NCBI GenBank assembly: GCA_963814955.1
Contig: CAWFEX010000004.1
Coordinates: forward strand, 434,001 to 498,000
Direction: 5' to 3'
Origin: DATCJA01 sp963814955
Lineage (GTDB): Bacteria > Acidobacteriota > Vicinamibacteria > Vicinamibacterales > UBA2999
DNA: 64,000 nt
Made by a program: the position numbers and the translations under genes. Under the pieces are notes generated by a model. The model was not told the origin of the DNA and ran no database searches. It saw nothing but the letters and a program-made list of their open reading frames with translations. Of the stretch, positions 43,253 to 53,154 are shown piece by piece (position 1 is the first letter of the stretch; each line of letters starts with the position of its first letter).

Positions 43253-43615
43253 TCAGGAATCCTTCGTCGTCCACACTGGTGGTGGCTGAATCGTTGGTTC
43301 CGGTGTCCGTCCGGGATCCGGCCGGCCGCTTCCGGCCAGGCGACTGATCGCTCGAACGGTCATCTCGTGATCGGCCACAATCTGACACGACAGGCGCACA
43401 CCACTCAGCCCACGCTCCGCTAGCCGGGTTTTCTCGGCCTGCGTCATCTGCGGCGGCTCGCCGCTCACGAATTCCACGCGACATGTGGTGCACCGGGCGT
43501 TGCCACCGCACGCGTGAAGAATGTCAACGCCAATGTCCTGTTCGATCGCGAGCACGAGGCGTTTTCCGTGATCGACGTCAGCAGTGGGGAAGCCTTCCAC
43601 CGTCAGCTTCGGCAT
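43253..43615 (-). CDS. [2Fe-2S] ferredoxin
   Basis: 120 residues. Plant-type/adrenodoxin-like cluster site CGGNARCTTC (three Cys at about 36, 42, 45) with the fourth Cys in VRLSCQIVADHEM. Electron carrier of unknown partner. The C-terminal 30 residues (GRPDPGRTPEPTIQPPP) are Pro-rich and not part of the fold. Preceded (on its strand) by a heptamer repeat region. Confidence 0.9.
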   Translation of the reverse strand: MPKLTVEGFPTADVDHGKRLVLAIEQDIGVDILHACGGNARCTTCRVEFVSGEPPQMTQAEKTRLAERGLSGVRLSCQIVADHEMTVRAISRLAGSGRPDPGRTPEPTIQPPPVWTTKDS

Positions 43616-43623
43616 GCCTCTAT

Positions 43624-43693
43624 GTTACCTTTGCCTTTGCCTTGCTCTTTGGCCCTTGAACTTCACCTTTACCTTGTACCCTTTGACTTTTAG
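43624..43693. repeat. Degenerate heptamer repeat upstream of ferredoxin gene
   Basis: Runs of ctttgcc, cctttac, ctttgac-like units with period near seven, between the divergent ferredoxin and the gene at 43708. It occupies what should be the shared promoter region. Confidence 0.6.
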
Positions 43694-43707
43694 GTTTCGA
43701 CTTCATC

Positions 43708-44235
43708 ATGACTGATGCTCCTGCACGACCCTCACAGCTCTGGAAACAGCTTCATGCCGATCGCAAGGTCATGGCGGCCGATGCGTTCTGGCGTGACGAC
43801 ACCGCATTTGCGGAACAGGCAGAAGCGCTGGCGCTCATCGCGCAGCGCATCAAGTTCCGTCTGAAAAGCGTCGAGGCGATGCCGCTCGACAAGAAGACGC
43901 GGCAGCTCATCGCGCTGCCGTCGGTCTCCGAGATCGTTGCGGCGCGACTGCTTGTCGCGTACCACCTTGCCCATCAGCGGCCGATGATGAGTCATTTTCT
44001 CGACGCGCTGGGCATCGCGCACGAAGAAGGACTCATCACCGAAGAGGAGATGACTCCGCCGGACGTCGAGCGTCTCAGTGCCGCCGCACGCACACTGGAC
44101 GAGTCACATTCCGCCGAGGATGTGTCGCTGTATTTCTCCACGCTGCTCTGGCAAGACCCGGACACGTGGCAGAACCTGTCCGAGCTGCCGCAGGTACGCG
44201 ATCGATCTCAAGACGCGTCAACACATCGCGCGTAG
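43708..44235 (+). CDS. Conserved-looking protein of unknown function
   Basis: 175 residues, soluble, mainly helical by composition. Blocks such as LWKQLHADRKVMAADAFW, IAQRIKFRLKSVEAMP and VAARLLVAYHLAHQRPMMSH look like a real protein, and coding continues to 9 bases before the TerC gene. No motif or family recognised. The Arg/Lys-rich KFRLKS and the AYHLAHQRP pattern are what I would search with. Confidence 0.6.
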   Translation: MTDAPARPSQLWKQLHADRKVMAADAFWRDDTAFAEQAEALALIAQRIKFRLKSVEAMPLDKKTRQLIALPSVSEIVAARLLVAYHLAHQRPMMSHFLDALGIAHEEGLITEEEMTPPDVERLSAAARTLDESHSAEDVSLYFSTLLWQDPDTWQNLSELPQVRDRSQDASTHRA

Positions 44236-44244
44236 GTCTGTGCG

Positions 44245-44982
44245 ATGGAGTGGATGACGACAGCTGAAGGATGGATTGCGCTCGTGACGCTCACGGTGCT
44301 CGAGATTGTCCTTGGCATCGACAATATCGTTTTCATCTCCATTCTCGCCGGCAAGCTGCCCGAGGACATGCGCGCGCGCGCCCGCAAGGTTGGTCTGACC
44401 CTGGCGATGCTCATGCGCATTGCGCTGCTACTGTCGATCACGTGGGTGATGCGATTGACGGCACCGCTCTTCACGCTGGTGGGACAGGAGATTTCCGGAC
44501 GAGACCTCATTCTCATCGTTGGCGGTCTGTTTCTTCTGGCGAAAAGTACCCATGAAATCCACGACAAGCTCGAGGGCGAGGAGGGGCACGCATCGGCGAA
44601 GGTCGTGACGTCGTTCAATGCGGTGATCGTTCAGATACTGTTGCTCGATATCGTCTTCTCGCTCGATTCAGTGATCACTGCGGTTGGAATGGCCGACGAT
44701 GTGGCCGTGATGATCGTGGCTGTCATCGTCGCGGTCGGTGTGATGCTCGTATCCGCAGGAGGTATCAGCAATTTCGTGGAACGGCATCCAACCGTGAAGA
44801 TGCTCGCGCTGAGCTTCCTGCTGCTCATCGGGGTGTCGCTTGTCGCCGAGGGGCTCGACCAGCACATACCGAAGGGCTACATCTACTTTGCGATGGCCTT
44901 CTCCGTGTTCGTGGAGATGATCAACTTACGGGTTCGGGCGCGTACGCCGCCGGTTCACCTGCACCGCCCGTACACCGAATGA
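44245..44982 (+). CDS. TerC family integral membrane protein
   Basis: 245 residues with about seven helices. Family marks: VLEIVLGIDNIVFISILAGK with the acidic pair in helix 1-2, and LLDIVFSLDSVITAVGMADD with the second acidic motif; HEIHDKLEGEE between. TerC proteins are linked to tellurite resistance and Mn2+ or other metal export; the acidic residues likely hold metal. 9 bases after the unknown gene at 43708, so probably one transcript. Confidence 0.92.
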   Translation: MEWMTTAEGWIALVTLTVLEIVLGIDNIVFISILAGKLPEDMRARARKVGLTLAMLMRIALLLSITWVMRLTAPLFTLVGQEISGRDLILIVGGLFLLAKSTHEIHDKLEGEEGHASAKVVTSFNAVIVQILLLDIVFSLDSVITAVGMADDVAVMIVAVIVAVGVMLVSAGGISNFVERHPTVKMLALSFLLLIGVSLVAEGLDQHIPKGYIYFAMAFSVFVEMINLRVRARTPPVHLHRPYTE

Positions 44983-44991
44983 TCCGAACCT

Positions 44992-45046
44992 GTAGGGGCG
45001 GTCCTCTTGGACCCGCCTCGGGTCGCCGGGTCCACAAGGACCCGGC
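44992..45046. repeat. Paired palindromes between TerC and the convergent hydrolase
   Basis: GTAG foot, then GGCGGTCCTCTTGGACCCGC (imperfect), then GCCGGGTCC-acaa-GGACCCGGC (45025-45046). Likely REP-related and a bidirectional terminator. Confidence 0.65.
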
Positions 45047-45053
45047 CGACGGA

Positions 45054-45698
45054 TCATTGGCGCGCCCACTGCGCGATCAGATGTGGCAAGCGCGTCATAT
45101 GACTCCTCTGCCGGCCGGCCTCGAACGCCGAGCGAATGATCGCCGCCAGGAACGATTTCCAACTGTGACTCTCGCCTTCATCGCAGCGATCACGGGCGTC
45201 AGCTCCGAAGGTGTTCCGAATGCGTCGCGTTCACCCTGCACGATCAGCACGGGAACGGTGATTGCCGGAAGGTGCCCAGAACGTGGCTGTTCTGGCTTTC
45301 CGGGAGGATGCAGCGGGTAGCCCAGAGCGAACACGCCATCCAGCCGGTCACCTTGCGAGGCGAGATGAGTGGCGATGCGACCGCCCATCGACTTGCCGCC
45401 GACGAACAAGGCGCTGGGGACGCCGGACGTCTGCTGCGGCGAACGCGATGACACGACGGAAGCAGTCCTCCAGCGCTGGCGCCTTGTCGGGCGCCCGCCG
45501 CTTCTGCTCCATGTACAAGAAGTTGAACGTCCAGACGTCGAAGCCCGATCCGGCGAGCCGGCGGGCCACACTCGTCATGAACGGGTGCTGCTGCCCGGCG
45601 CCAGCTCCGTGAGCGAACACGAGCCTGATGGCCGTTGCGGTCGAGGGTACAGGGGCGTACCGAATTGCGGTGGTTTGATGACCGCCTTCCAGCGGCAC
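45054..45698 (-). CDS. Tex30/KANL3-like alpha/beta hydrolase, multiply frameshifted
   Basis: The protein reads through several frames: LVFAHGAGAGQQHPFM and GFDVWTFNFLYMEQKRRAP, then SALFVGGKSMGGRIA (nucleophile Ser in GKSMGG), VPVLIVQGERDAFGTP (acid), then EIVPGGDHSLG (His). Shifts at about 45431, 45162-45166 and probably 45090-45093 (which gives the ending LPHLIAQWARQ). Removing one base at each gives 213 residues, the family's usual size. Start GTG 45698 chosen (MPLEGG); GTG 45740 lies in a tandem repeat. Substrate unknown. Confidence 0.72.
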
Positions 45699-45738
45699 CC
45701 GCGACCTCGAGACCGTACTTTCAGATGAATTGGCTGAC

Positions 45739-45780
45739 ACTTGTGACTTGTGCCTTGTGCCTTGTGCCTTGTGACTTGGA
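45739..45780. repeat. Heptamer tandem repeat, six units
   Basis: ACTTGTG, ACTTGTG, three CCTTGTG, ACTTGGA. Lies between the DUF1499 gene and the hydrolase, both on the minus strand. Confidence 0.8.
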
Positions 45781-45791
45781 AGGCCCGTCCC

Positions 45792-46508
45792 CTAGTCCGC
45801 CTGCAGGAGATCGAGGTAGCGTCGGATTCGCCGCGCGTTTGCGCCCGTGTCGTTCACTCCCACGCGCGACACCGAGCGCACGTCGACGCGCGTGCCAGCG
45901 CCCCACGGCGTCAGCCGCACCACGACGTCGTCTTCGAAGCCGAACCAGCGGCTCGTGTCCGTGGCTTCGATGCGTCCGGACCCCTTGTCGGCCGTGACAA
46001 TCTGCCATCCCTCCTCCTGCGCCACAGCCAGTGCGCGATCGAACACCTGATCGCGGGGAATTGGCAGCGTCATCGGGACGATATCCGGATATCCCTGCCG
46101 CTGCAGTTCGGTGACCTCAGGAGACCGCTCGAGGCTGTTGGATGCGTCGCCGCGGACGCCGACCACTGCGTCGAACTGCGGGGGATTCTCCAGGTCGGTC
46201 GTGATGTCGTGAATCGGCGCCGCATTTCGCGCTCTCCGCTGAAATTCGAGCGGTACGCCCAACGCGACGAGCCCGACGACGAACGCGAGCGCAGCCAGCA
46301 GGATCTGAACGAACGCGCGACGGCGATAAGCCAGCGCCGCGGCGGTCAAACTGACCAGGATTGTCCCTATGCCTGCATACGCGGCCCAACGAAGGAGCGT
46401 GAACGCAGTGGCGAGCGAGAGGAGACCGGCGCGATAGGAGGGGCCAGCTGTTACCAGCAGCAACAGACCGAGCGCCGCGAGGCTGCACGCCAACAGTGCG
46501 AAGCGCAT
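45792..46508 (-). CDS. DUF1499 domain membrane protein
   Basis: 238 residues. Three membrane segments at the N-terminus (about 3-22, 32-58, 66-86), then a periplasmic or cytosolic DUF1499 domain: PIHDITTDLENPPQFDAVV, GWQIVTADKGSGRIEATDTS, RWFGFEDDVVVRLTPWG, RVDVRSVSRVGVNDTGAN. Conserved in many bacteria and plastids; function unknown. Divergent from rsgA with 33 bases between starts. Confidence 0.9.
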   Translation of the reverse strand: MRFALLACSLAALGLLLLVTAGPSYRAGLLSLATAFTLLRWAAYAGIGTILVSLTAAALAYRRRAFVQILLAALAFVVGLVALGVPLEFQRRARNAAPIHDITTDLENPPQFDAVVGVRGDASNSLERSPEVTELQRQGYPDIVPMTLPIPRDQVFDRALAVAQEEGWQIVTADKGSGRIEATDTSRWFGFEDDVVVRLTPWGAGTRVDVRSVSRVGVNDTGANARRIRRYLDLLQAD

Positions 46509-46541
46509 GTCTCGAACTACGAGTCATTGTAGGCTGTCCAT

Positions 46542-47615
46542 ATGAGCCTCGTCGCTCTGGGGTGGGATGAACAGTTCGCTGCCGCTTTAGATGCGTTGGC
46601 GCTTGGCGCGGACGTCGAGCCGGCGCGCGTCGTGATCGAGTTCAACTACCTCTACCGTCTTGGGGGAGGGCGCGGTGCTTTTGATGCAACCGTCTCAGGA
46701 CGCCTGAAGCACCGTGCCGTCAGCCGAAGTCAATTGCCCGCCGTGGGTGACTGGGTCGCCGTTCGCACGCGGCCGAATCAGGACAAAGGCTTGATCGTGG
46801 CGGTGCTGCCCCGCCGGAGCGCGTTCTCGCGCAGAATGGCTGGGGCGGTGACGGACGAGCAGGTCGTTGCCGCCAACGTAGACGTCCTTTTCGTGGTGAT
46901 GGGTCTGGACGCCGATTTCAGCATCCGTCGCCTCGAGCGATACCTGCTGCTCGCTCACGAAAGCGGCGCTGTACCCGTCGTGGTCCTCACGAAGCCGGAT
47001 CTATCGGATGACGCTGGTGCCCGTGCCGCACAAGTCGTGTCTGTCGCGGGTACTGTTCCCGTCCATGTCGTCAATCCGAAGCTTCACGTCGGCCTCGAGG
47101 GGGTCGAAGCGTATCTGACATGTGGAACTACGGGTGCGCTCCTCGGGTCGTCCGGCGTGGGGAAGAGCACGATCATCAACAGCCTCGCTGGCGAGGATAT
47201 CCGCAAGACCGGTGAGGTGCGGGAGTCCGATCACACGGGGCGCCATACGACAGCGCACAGGGAGCTCATCGTGCTGCCGAACGGCGGCCTGATCATCGAC
47301 ACGCCTGGAATGAGAGAGCTCCAGCTGTGGGACGCGGGCGAGGCGGTGCGCGAGACCTTCGACGAGATCGAGGCGCTCGGCGCCGCGTGTCAATTTACTG
47401 ATTGCCGACACCGCGGCGAGCCGCGATGCGCGGTAAAAGCGGCGGTGGCCGATGGCCGCCTGCAGGCCGATCGGCTCGAGAGCTATCTCAAATTGCAGGA
47501 CGAGCTGGTGTCGCTGGCTCGCCAGCAGGACGAGCGAGCGCTGCTCGAGCGCAAACGACAGTCGAAGATCATGGGGAAGGCGCTTCAGAAGTACCTCAAA
47601 GAAAAGTACCGCTGA
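46542..47615 (+). CDS. rsgA: Ribosome small-subunit GTPase RsgA
   Basis: 357 residues. Circularly permuted GTPase that checks late 30S maturation. OB domain, then G4 VVLTKPDLSD before G1 GSSGVGKSTIIN, G2 region TGRHTTAHRELI and G3 IDTPGMRELQ. C-terminal zinc domain CQFTDCRHRGEPRCAVKAA. Basic tail KRQSKIMGKALQKYLKEK. Followed 19 bases on by the cyclophilin gene. Confidence 0.95.
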   Translation: MSLVALGWDEQFAAALDALALGADVEPARVVIEFNYLYRLGGGRGAFDATVSGRLKHRAVSRSQLPAVGDWVAVRTRPNQDKGLIVAVLPRRSAFSRRMAGAVTDEQVVAANVDVLFVVMGLDADFSIRRLERYLLLAHESGAVPVVVLTKPDLSDDAGARAAQVVSVAGTVPVHVVNPKLHVGLEGVEAYLTCGTTGALLGSSGVGKSTIINSLAGEDIRKTGEVRESDHTGRHTTAHRELIVLPNGGLIIDTPGMRELQLWDAGEAVRETFDEIEALGAACQFTDCRHRGEPRCAVKAAVADGRLQADRLESYLKLQDELVSLARQQDERALLERKRQSKIMGKALQKYLKEKYR

Positions 47616-47634
47616 CGTCCCCTATAATTTCCGC

Positions 47635-48726
47635 ATGCTGGTCGCGTTGATGCTCTTCGGACTCGTCCAGGCTCAGTCCTTTTTCACCTCCACGCTCCCA
47701 TCCGCAGAACTGCAGAACAAGCAAGCCGTACTCGAGACGACATACGGCACCGTGGTGTTTGATCTCCTGGCGGATGCTGCTCCGAATCATGTCGCTCACT
47801 TCATCACCAAGGTGCGCGAAGGCGCGTACGACGGCACCGCGTTCCACCGCGTCATTGCCATGGGAATCATCCAGGGGGGCGATCCGTTGTCGAAGGATCC
47901 GGCCCAGCAGGCGAAGTACGGCACCGGGGGTCTCGGTGTCCTGCGGTTCGAGCCGAACGCTGAGAAGCACACCCGTGGTGCCGTGTCGGCGGTGCTCGTG
48001 CCCGGCCAGCGGGACAGCGCAGGTTCGCAGTTCTTTGTCTGCATCACCGATCAGCCCGCGCTCGACGGCCAATACACGATATTTGCGCGCGTCGTCGAGG
48101 GCATCGGAGTCGCACAGAAGATTTCTCTGGTTGCCGCCAACGCCGAGAGTGTTCCCGGTCAACGCATCGAGATCACGCGCGCGACCATTCGCGACAAGCC
48201 CGCGCCCGAACGGGAGCCGTTCGTGGATGCGACCGTGGACGAATTGGCCCGGCAGCGGGTCGTCATCGAGACGTCGATGGGGAACATCACGGTGGAATTG
48301 TTTCCGGACCGCGCCCCTACCCATGTCCGTGCCTTTTTGCGCATGGCAGCAGCCGGTGTGTACGACGGCACCGCTTTCCACCGTGTGGCGCGCGGATTCG
48401 TCATCCAGGGAGGCTACCTTCCGTCGCGCCGTGACCCGCTCGAGCCGAGGCAGCAGGCCTACGTGCGGGCGCTCCCGCCGGAGTTCAATCCAACGCCACA
48501 CGATCGTGGCATTGTTTCGATGGCCAGAGGCGACGACCCGGGGAGCGCGACGTCATCCTTCTTCATTGTCCTGGCGCGCACGCAGGCGCTGGACAACCAG
48601 TACACGGTGTTCGGGCGAGTCGTGGAAGGGTTGGACGTGATCGACAAGATCGAAGCGGTCGCCGTGAACGGCGAGACTCCCGTCACACGCATCGATGTGA
48701 TGCGGGCGCGCATCGTGGGTCCGTAA
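47635..48726 (+). CDS. Exported double-cyclophilin peptidyl-prolyl isomerase
   Basis: 363 residues from ATG 47635 (signal MLVALMLFGLVQAQ). Two cyclophilin domains in tandem: about 30-180 (TTYGTVVFDLLADAAPNHVA, GTAFHRVIAMGIIQGGDP, AGSQFFVCITDQPALDGQYT) and about 205-363 (TSMGNITVELFPDRAPTHV, GTAFHRVARGFVIQGG, ATSSFFIVLARTQALDNQYT). Both keep the FHRV and Gln/Phe residues of the active site, so both may be active. Likely periplasmic folding helper. Confidence 0.93.
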   Translation: MLVALMLFGLVQAQSFFTSTLPSAELQNKQAVLETTYGTVVFDLLADAAPNHVAHFITKVREGAYDGTAFHRVIAMGIIQGGDPLSKDPAQQAKYGTGGLGVLRFEPNAEKHTRGAVSAVLVPGQRDSAGSQFFVCITDQPALDGQYTIFARVVEGIGVAQKISLVAANAESVPGQRIEITRATIRDKPAPEREPFVDATVDELARQRVVIETSMGNITVELFPDRAPTHVRAFLRMAAAGVYDGTAFHRVARGFVIQGGYLPSRRDPLEPRQQAYVRALPPEFNPTPHDRGIVSMARGDDPGSATSSFFIVLARTQALDNQYTVFGRVVEGLDVIDKIEAVAVNGETPVTRIDVMRARIVGP

Positions 48727-48741
48727 CGAGCTGGGCGAACG

Positions 48742-49827
48742 TCAATCCCCAAACGGCAAACGCGCTTGTGGATCGATCGGCACGCCGGCCAGTTCGGTGC
48801 ACAGGTTGTGAACGCTGACGCCAAGCAGTCGAACCGGCCGAACGCCCGCCTCGGTTTTGTCCAGAAGCCCCAACGCTCTCGTCACGATCGACTCCTCGTC
48901 GCGCGTCGCTTCGTCGCTGTGGCTGCGGGTGATTGTGGTGAAATCGTGGTAGCGCACCTTGATGGTCACGGTGCGAGCGTATCGTTCGTGCCGCATCAGC
49001 CATCGAGCGGCGTCAAGCGCCATTTCCGAGACTTCGGTGCGGATCTCCGAGATATCGGTCAGGTCGCGCGCGAAGGTGTTTTCACTGCCAGACGACTTCG
49101 GATCGTGCTCGGCGACGACCGGCCGGTCGTCCTCGCCGCGCGCCAGCTGCTGGAGCCATTCCGCGAGCGACCCGACCGTCTCTCCGAGCGCGACGGGATC
49201 GGTTGCACGAATGTCGATCAGCCGTTCGATGCCGCGTGCACGTAGTTTGCGGGCCGTCACGGGCCCGACTCCCCACAACGCATCGACGGGCAGATGCTGC
49301 AGAAAGCCCTCCACGCGTTCCGGCGCGATCACCGTCAATCCGTCGGGCTTCTGCCAGCCCGAGGCGATCTTGGCCAGAAACTTGTTCGGGGCCACGCCGG
49401 CCGACGCGGTGAGATTCGTCGCCGACCGGATCTCGGCCTTCAACCGGCGTGCCACGCTGACGCCGAGTGTCTCTCCCCACGCATTCGTCGTGACGTCAAG
49501 GTACGCCTCGTCCAGCGACAACGGCTCTACGAGCGGCGTCACGCTGCGGAAGATGTCGAAGACCTGCTGCGACACCGCACGATATTTCGCGAAGTCCGGT
49601 TTGACGATGACAAGAGATGGACAGAGACGGATGGCCTTGGACATCGGAATCGCAGATCGGACGCCGAACGTGCGGGCTTCGTAGCTGGCGGCCGCGACAA
49701 CGCCACGCGAATCGGGGGCGCCGCCGACCGCCACCGGGCGGCCGCGGAACTCAGGATTGTCGCGCTGCTCGACAGACGCGTAGAACGCGTCCATGTCGAT
49801 GTGCACGATGCGGCGTCGATGTTCCAC
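48742..49827 (-). CDS. dinB: DNA polymerase IV (Y-family)
   Basis: 361 residues. Translesion polymerase. Catalytic acids in HIDMDAFYASVEQRDNP and SLDEAYLDVT; fingers AASYEARTFGVRSAMP-like (here SAIPM); helix-hairpin LPVDALWGVGPVTARKL; little finger with RYHDFTTITRS. No C-terminal beta-clamp motif is obvious beyond LPFGD, which fits the short clamp-binding tail. Convergent with the cyclophilin gene. Confidence 0.94.
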   Translation of the reverse strand: MEHRRRIVHIDMDAFYASVEQRDNPEFRGRPVAVGGAPDSRGVVAAASYEARTFGVRSAIPMSKAIRLCPSLVIVKPDFAKYRAVSQQVFDIFRSVTPLVEPLSLDEAYLDVTTNAWGETLGVSVARRLKAEIRSATNLTASAGVAPNKFLAKIASGWQKPDGLTVIAPERVEGFLQHLPVDALWGVGPVTARKLRARGIERLIDIRATDPVALGETVGSLAEWLQQLARGEDDRPVVAEHDPKSSGSENTFARDLTDISEIRTEVSEMALDAARWLMRHERYARTVTIKVRYHDFTTITRSHSDEATRDEESIVTRALGLLDKTEAGVRPVRLLGVSVHNLCTELAGVPIDPQARLPFGD

Positions 49828-49837
49828 GCGTGTTCGT

Positions 49838-49900
49838 ACCTTTGCCTTTTGACTTTTGCTTTACCTTTTGCCTTTTGACCTTTGACCTTTGACCTTTCTT
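49838..49900. repeat. Heptamer tandem repeat, nine units, abutting dut stop
   Basis: ACCTTTG, CCTTTTG, ACTTTTG and so on, ending CTTTGAC, CTTTGAC, CTTTCTT. Occupies the whole gap between dinB and dut, both minus strand; the last base pairs enter the dut stop. Confidence 0.8.
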
Positions 49901-50330
49901 AGTTCCCTGTCACCCCAAACCCCCCTCGCGTGACCTCGCGGATGCCACTGACCTCGTCCCAGATAACTCGCGGTGCCGGCAGGACAATGCCCTGCGCCAG
50001 ACGGTCGCCTTGCTTGATCTGCACCTCGGCAGCGGTGAAATTGAGGACCTGAATCATGATTTCATCCTCCGGGCCGGAATAGTCAGGGTCTATGATGCCG
50101 ACGCCATTGGCCACGAGCAGCCCGCGCTTGAGTGGTGTACTGCTTCGGGCGAAAATTCCCAGAAAATGACCGGTCGGTACCTCGATAATGAGACCGGTCC
50201 TCACCAGCGCCACGCCGCCCGGCGCGATCGTCAAATCGTGAGCGGCCGCGAGGTCGAACCCTGCTGCTTCATGGGTGGCATATGAAGGAAGAGGAATCGT
50301 GGGATTCAGACGCCGTATTTTGAGCCGCAT
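49899..50330 (-). CDS. dut: dUTP diphosphatase
   Basis: 143 residues from ATG 50330 (MRLKIRRLNPTIPLPSYAT). Trimeric dUTPase motifs: 1 AAGFDLAAA, 2 ARSSTPLKRG, 3 NGVGIIDPDYSGPEDEIM, 4 RLAQGIVLP, 5 TRGGFGVTGN. Motif 2 has ARSS where GRSS or PRSG is usual, still with the key Ser. The start overlaps the divergent M16 gene's start by about 32 bases. Confidence 0.93.
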   Translation of the reverse strand: MRLKIRRLNPTIPLPSYATHEAAGFDLAAAHDLTIAPGGVALVRTGLIIEVPTGHFLGIFARSSTPLKRGLLVANGVGIIDPDYSGPEDEIMIQVLNFTAAEVQIKQGDRLAQGIVLPAPRVIWDEVSGIREVTRGGFGVTGN

Positions 50331-53143
50331 CAACGCAGCATACCTGCTGTTGCTCGTCCTGTGCACCGCCATTGGCGCCGCCGCGCAGGATCTGTCGACG
50401 CCGCTGCCGCTCGACCCCGCGATTCGCACTGGCAGCCTGCCGAACGGCCTGAGGTTTTTCATTCGACAGAACACTCAACCCGAAAAACGAGCGGCGATGC
50501 GTCTCGTCGTCAAGGCGGGCTCGATAGACGAGGCAGACGATCAGCGCGGCCTCGCACATCTGCTCGAGCACATGGCATTCAACGGCTCGACACATTTCAA
50601 GTCGGGAGAGCTCGTCGACTACCTCGAATCGATCGGTGCGCGGTTCGGTCCAGACGTCAACGCGTACACCAGCTTTGACGAGACGGTGTACATGCTCGAG
50701 CTCCCGACCGACCGCGAAGAGATCCTCGTCCGGGGACTCGATGCGTTGAGCGACTTTGCCGCCGGCATCTCGCTCGAGACGAGCGAGATCGATCGCGAAC
50801 GCGGCGTGGTCATCGAAGAGTGGCGAGGCCGGCAGGGAGCGGCGACACGCATGGAAGCTGTGCAGATGCGCGCTCTCTACGGAGCCTCGAAATACACGGA
50901 CCGCTTGCCGATAGGGTTGCCTGAAGTGCTGAAGTCGTTTCCGGCCCAGCGTCTCCGCGACTTCTATCGAGAGTTCTATCGGGCCGACCGAATGGCGGTC
51001 GTGGCGGTCGGAGATTTCGATCCCGCCCGCATCGAGGCGCTCATCCGCGAGCATTTCGGGTCGTTGCCCACACCGGCGCCTGCGACTCGGCCGTTGTATG
51101 CGGTGCAGCTGCAACCGGATTCGGTTTACGTCTCGGTTTCGGACCCTGAGGCACAAGGGTCATCGGTCACGCGTCGTGCAGAAGCGACCGTTACGAAATG
51201 TCAACACAGCCAGCGACTACCGGCAGTCGCTGATACGGGCGCTCGCCTACGGCATGGTGAACGCGCGGTTCACCGAGATCGCGCGCCGGACCGATGCACC
51301 GTTTCTGCGCGCCTCGGCCGGCGAAAGCGCGCTGGGCCGCGACGTCGAAACGTTCAGCGTCTCGGCGCGCGTGAACGACGGCGCTATCGAGAAGGGTCTC
51401 GAGGCGATCGGCCAGGAACTGTCGCGCCTGCGGCAGTACGGGTTCGGAGAGGCCGAGCTCGATCGCGCCAAGAAAGACGTTGTCGCGTCGTACGAACGGG
51501 CGTACAACGAACGCGATAAGGAGCAGACCGGCGGGCTCGCATCCGAACTGGTCCGCCACTTCCTGAACGACGAGCCCGCGCCAGGCATCGTGGCGGAGCT
51601 CGACCTTGTCCGCCGGCTGATCCCCACGATTACGGTGGCCGACGCCGCCGCTGTCATCAAGGACGCAGTCAGGGACGACAACCGCGTCGTCCTGGCTGTC
51701 TCGCCGTCGAGAGAAAATCTGGCGGCGGTGACCGAGACGGGCCTCCGAGGGGCGCTCGGTGCGGGCCTCGCGGCGCCCGTCGAGGCCTGGCGCGACGGCG
51801 TTGCCGGACGCGAACTGCTCGCCACGCGGCCGATGCCCGGGACCGTGCGCGCGAGCCGCGAAATTCCCGAGATAGGCGTCACGGTCCTGACGCTTTCGAA
51901 CGGTGTTGAGGTGTGGCTCAAGCCTACGGACTTTCGAAACGACCAGGTCGCCTTCACCGCGTATTCGCGCGGAGGCGCGTCGCTGGCCTCGGAAGCGGAA
52001 TATCTGGACGCCTCGCTCAGCGCGTCGCTGGTGAGCATTTCCGGTGTCGGCGGCTTTTCGCCAGTGGATCTCGACAAGGTTCTCGCGGGTCGCATCGCGA
52101 ACGCAGCGCCATTCGTTTCTACCTATACACACGGCATTTCAGGGGGAAGCACGCCGCGGGATCTGGAAACGGCACTGCAGCTCGTATACCTGCACTTCAC
52201 GGCGACGAACCGCGACTCTGAAGCCTTTGCGCTCTTGAAGCGTCGTCTGGACGCGAGCCTTGCGAATCAGGCCCAGAGTCCCGGCGCCGTATTTGGCGAG
52301 GAGGTCCGGCGTCTGAACACGAGCGACCACTACTCCGTACGGCCGATGCGGCCCGACGACGTGCCGAAGCTCGATGCGTCGCGCATGATGGCCTACTACG
52401 ATGCGCGGTTCCACAATGCGGCGGACTTCACCTTCTTCTTCGTAGGTGCTTTTACGGTAGAGCAGGTAACGCCGTTGCTCACCACATACCTGGCCTCGCT
52501 GCCGTCGACGGGGAAACCGGAAGCGCAGCTTCGTAACCTGAACATGCGGTTTCCTGCGATGGTCGAACGCGAGACGGTCAACAAGGGTCAGGAGCCGCGC
52601 AGTCAGACGGCGATCACGTTCTTTTCGGACACTGGTCTCGACGAGCTCGAGAGCCATCGTCTCCGTGCCGCGACGTCTATTCTTCAGATGCGGCTGCGCG
52701 ACGTGCTGCGCGAGGAGCTGGGTGGCACGTACTCGGTTGGCGTTGGCTACTCGGATACCGCCCCTCAGCCAGGTTATGGAACGACCACGGTGCAGTTTGG
52801 CAGTTCGCCCGAGAACGCGGAACGGCTTCGGACGGTCGTCATGACCGAGCTCGACAAACTCCGCGCCGACGGCCCGTCGGAAACGGAAATCGGTATCGTC
52901 AAGGAAACGGAGAAGCGGGAGCTCGAAACCTCGCTCCGTCAGAATGGCTACTGGCTGAACTCGCTGCAGGCCGTGCATCTGCTCGGCAGAGACCCGCGTC
53001 GTATTCCGCAGCGCCTGGAGCGAACGGAGTCGCTCAGTCGTGAAAACATCCACGCGGCGTTTCGGAAATACTTTCCGCTGGACCGATACACGGTCGTCAC
53101 GCTCATGCCGGAAAACGCCGCAAAGCCGGTCGCTGCGCGCTGA
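50299..53143 (+). CDS. PqqL-like M16 peptidase, frameshifted
   Basis: GTG 50299 with aggaagagga upstream; signal ends IGAAAQD. M16 zinc site HLLEH in GLAHLLEHMAFNGS, with EEWRGRQGA downstream, so catalytic. Reads to DPEAQGSSVT, then continues one frame over as VVQKRPLRNVNTASDYRQSL; one base removed near 51170-51174 gives 947 residues, the length of PqqL/YddC-type four-domain peptidases. The second half is a non-catalytic M16 pair with GGTYSVGVGYSD. Likely periplasmic peptide degradation. Confidence 0.85.
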
Positions 53144-53154
53144 CGCCATCGGGA

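Noticed and set aside
45739..45741. GTG 45740 as the hydrolase start
   Set aside because: Lies in a heptamer repeat and adds residues unlike the family; GTG 45698 fits better.
49838..49900. Possible CRISPR array
   Set aside because: Units are 7 bases with no spacers and drift in sequence; these are tandem repeats.
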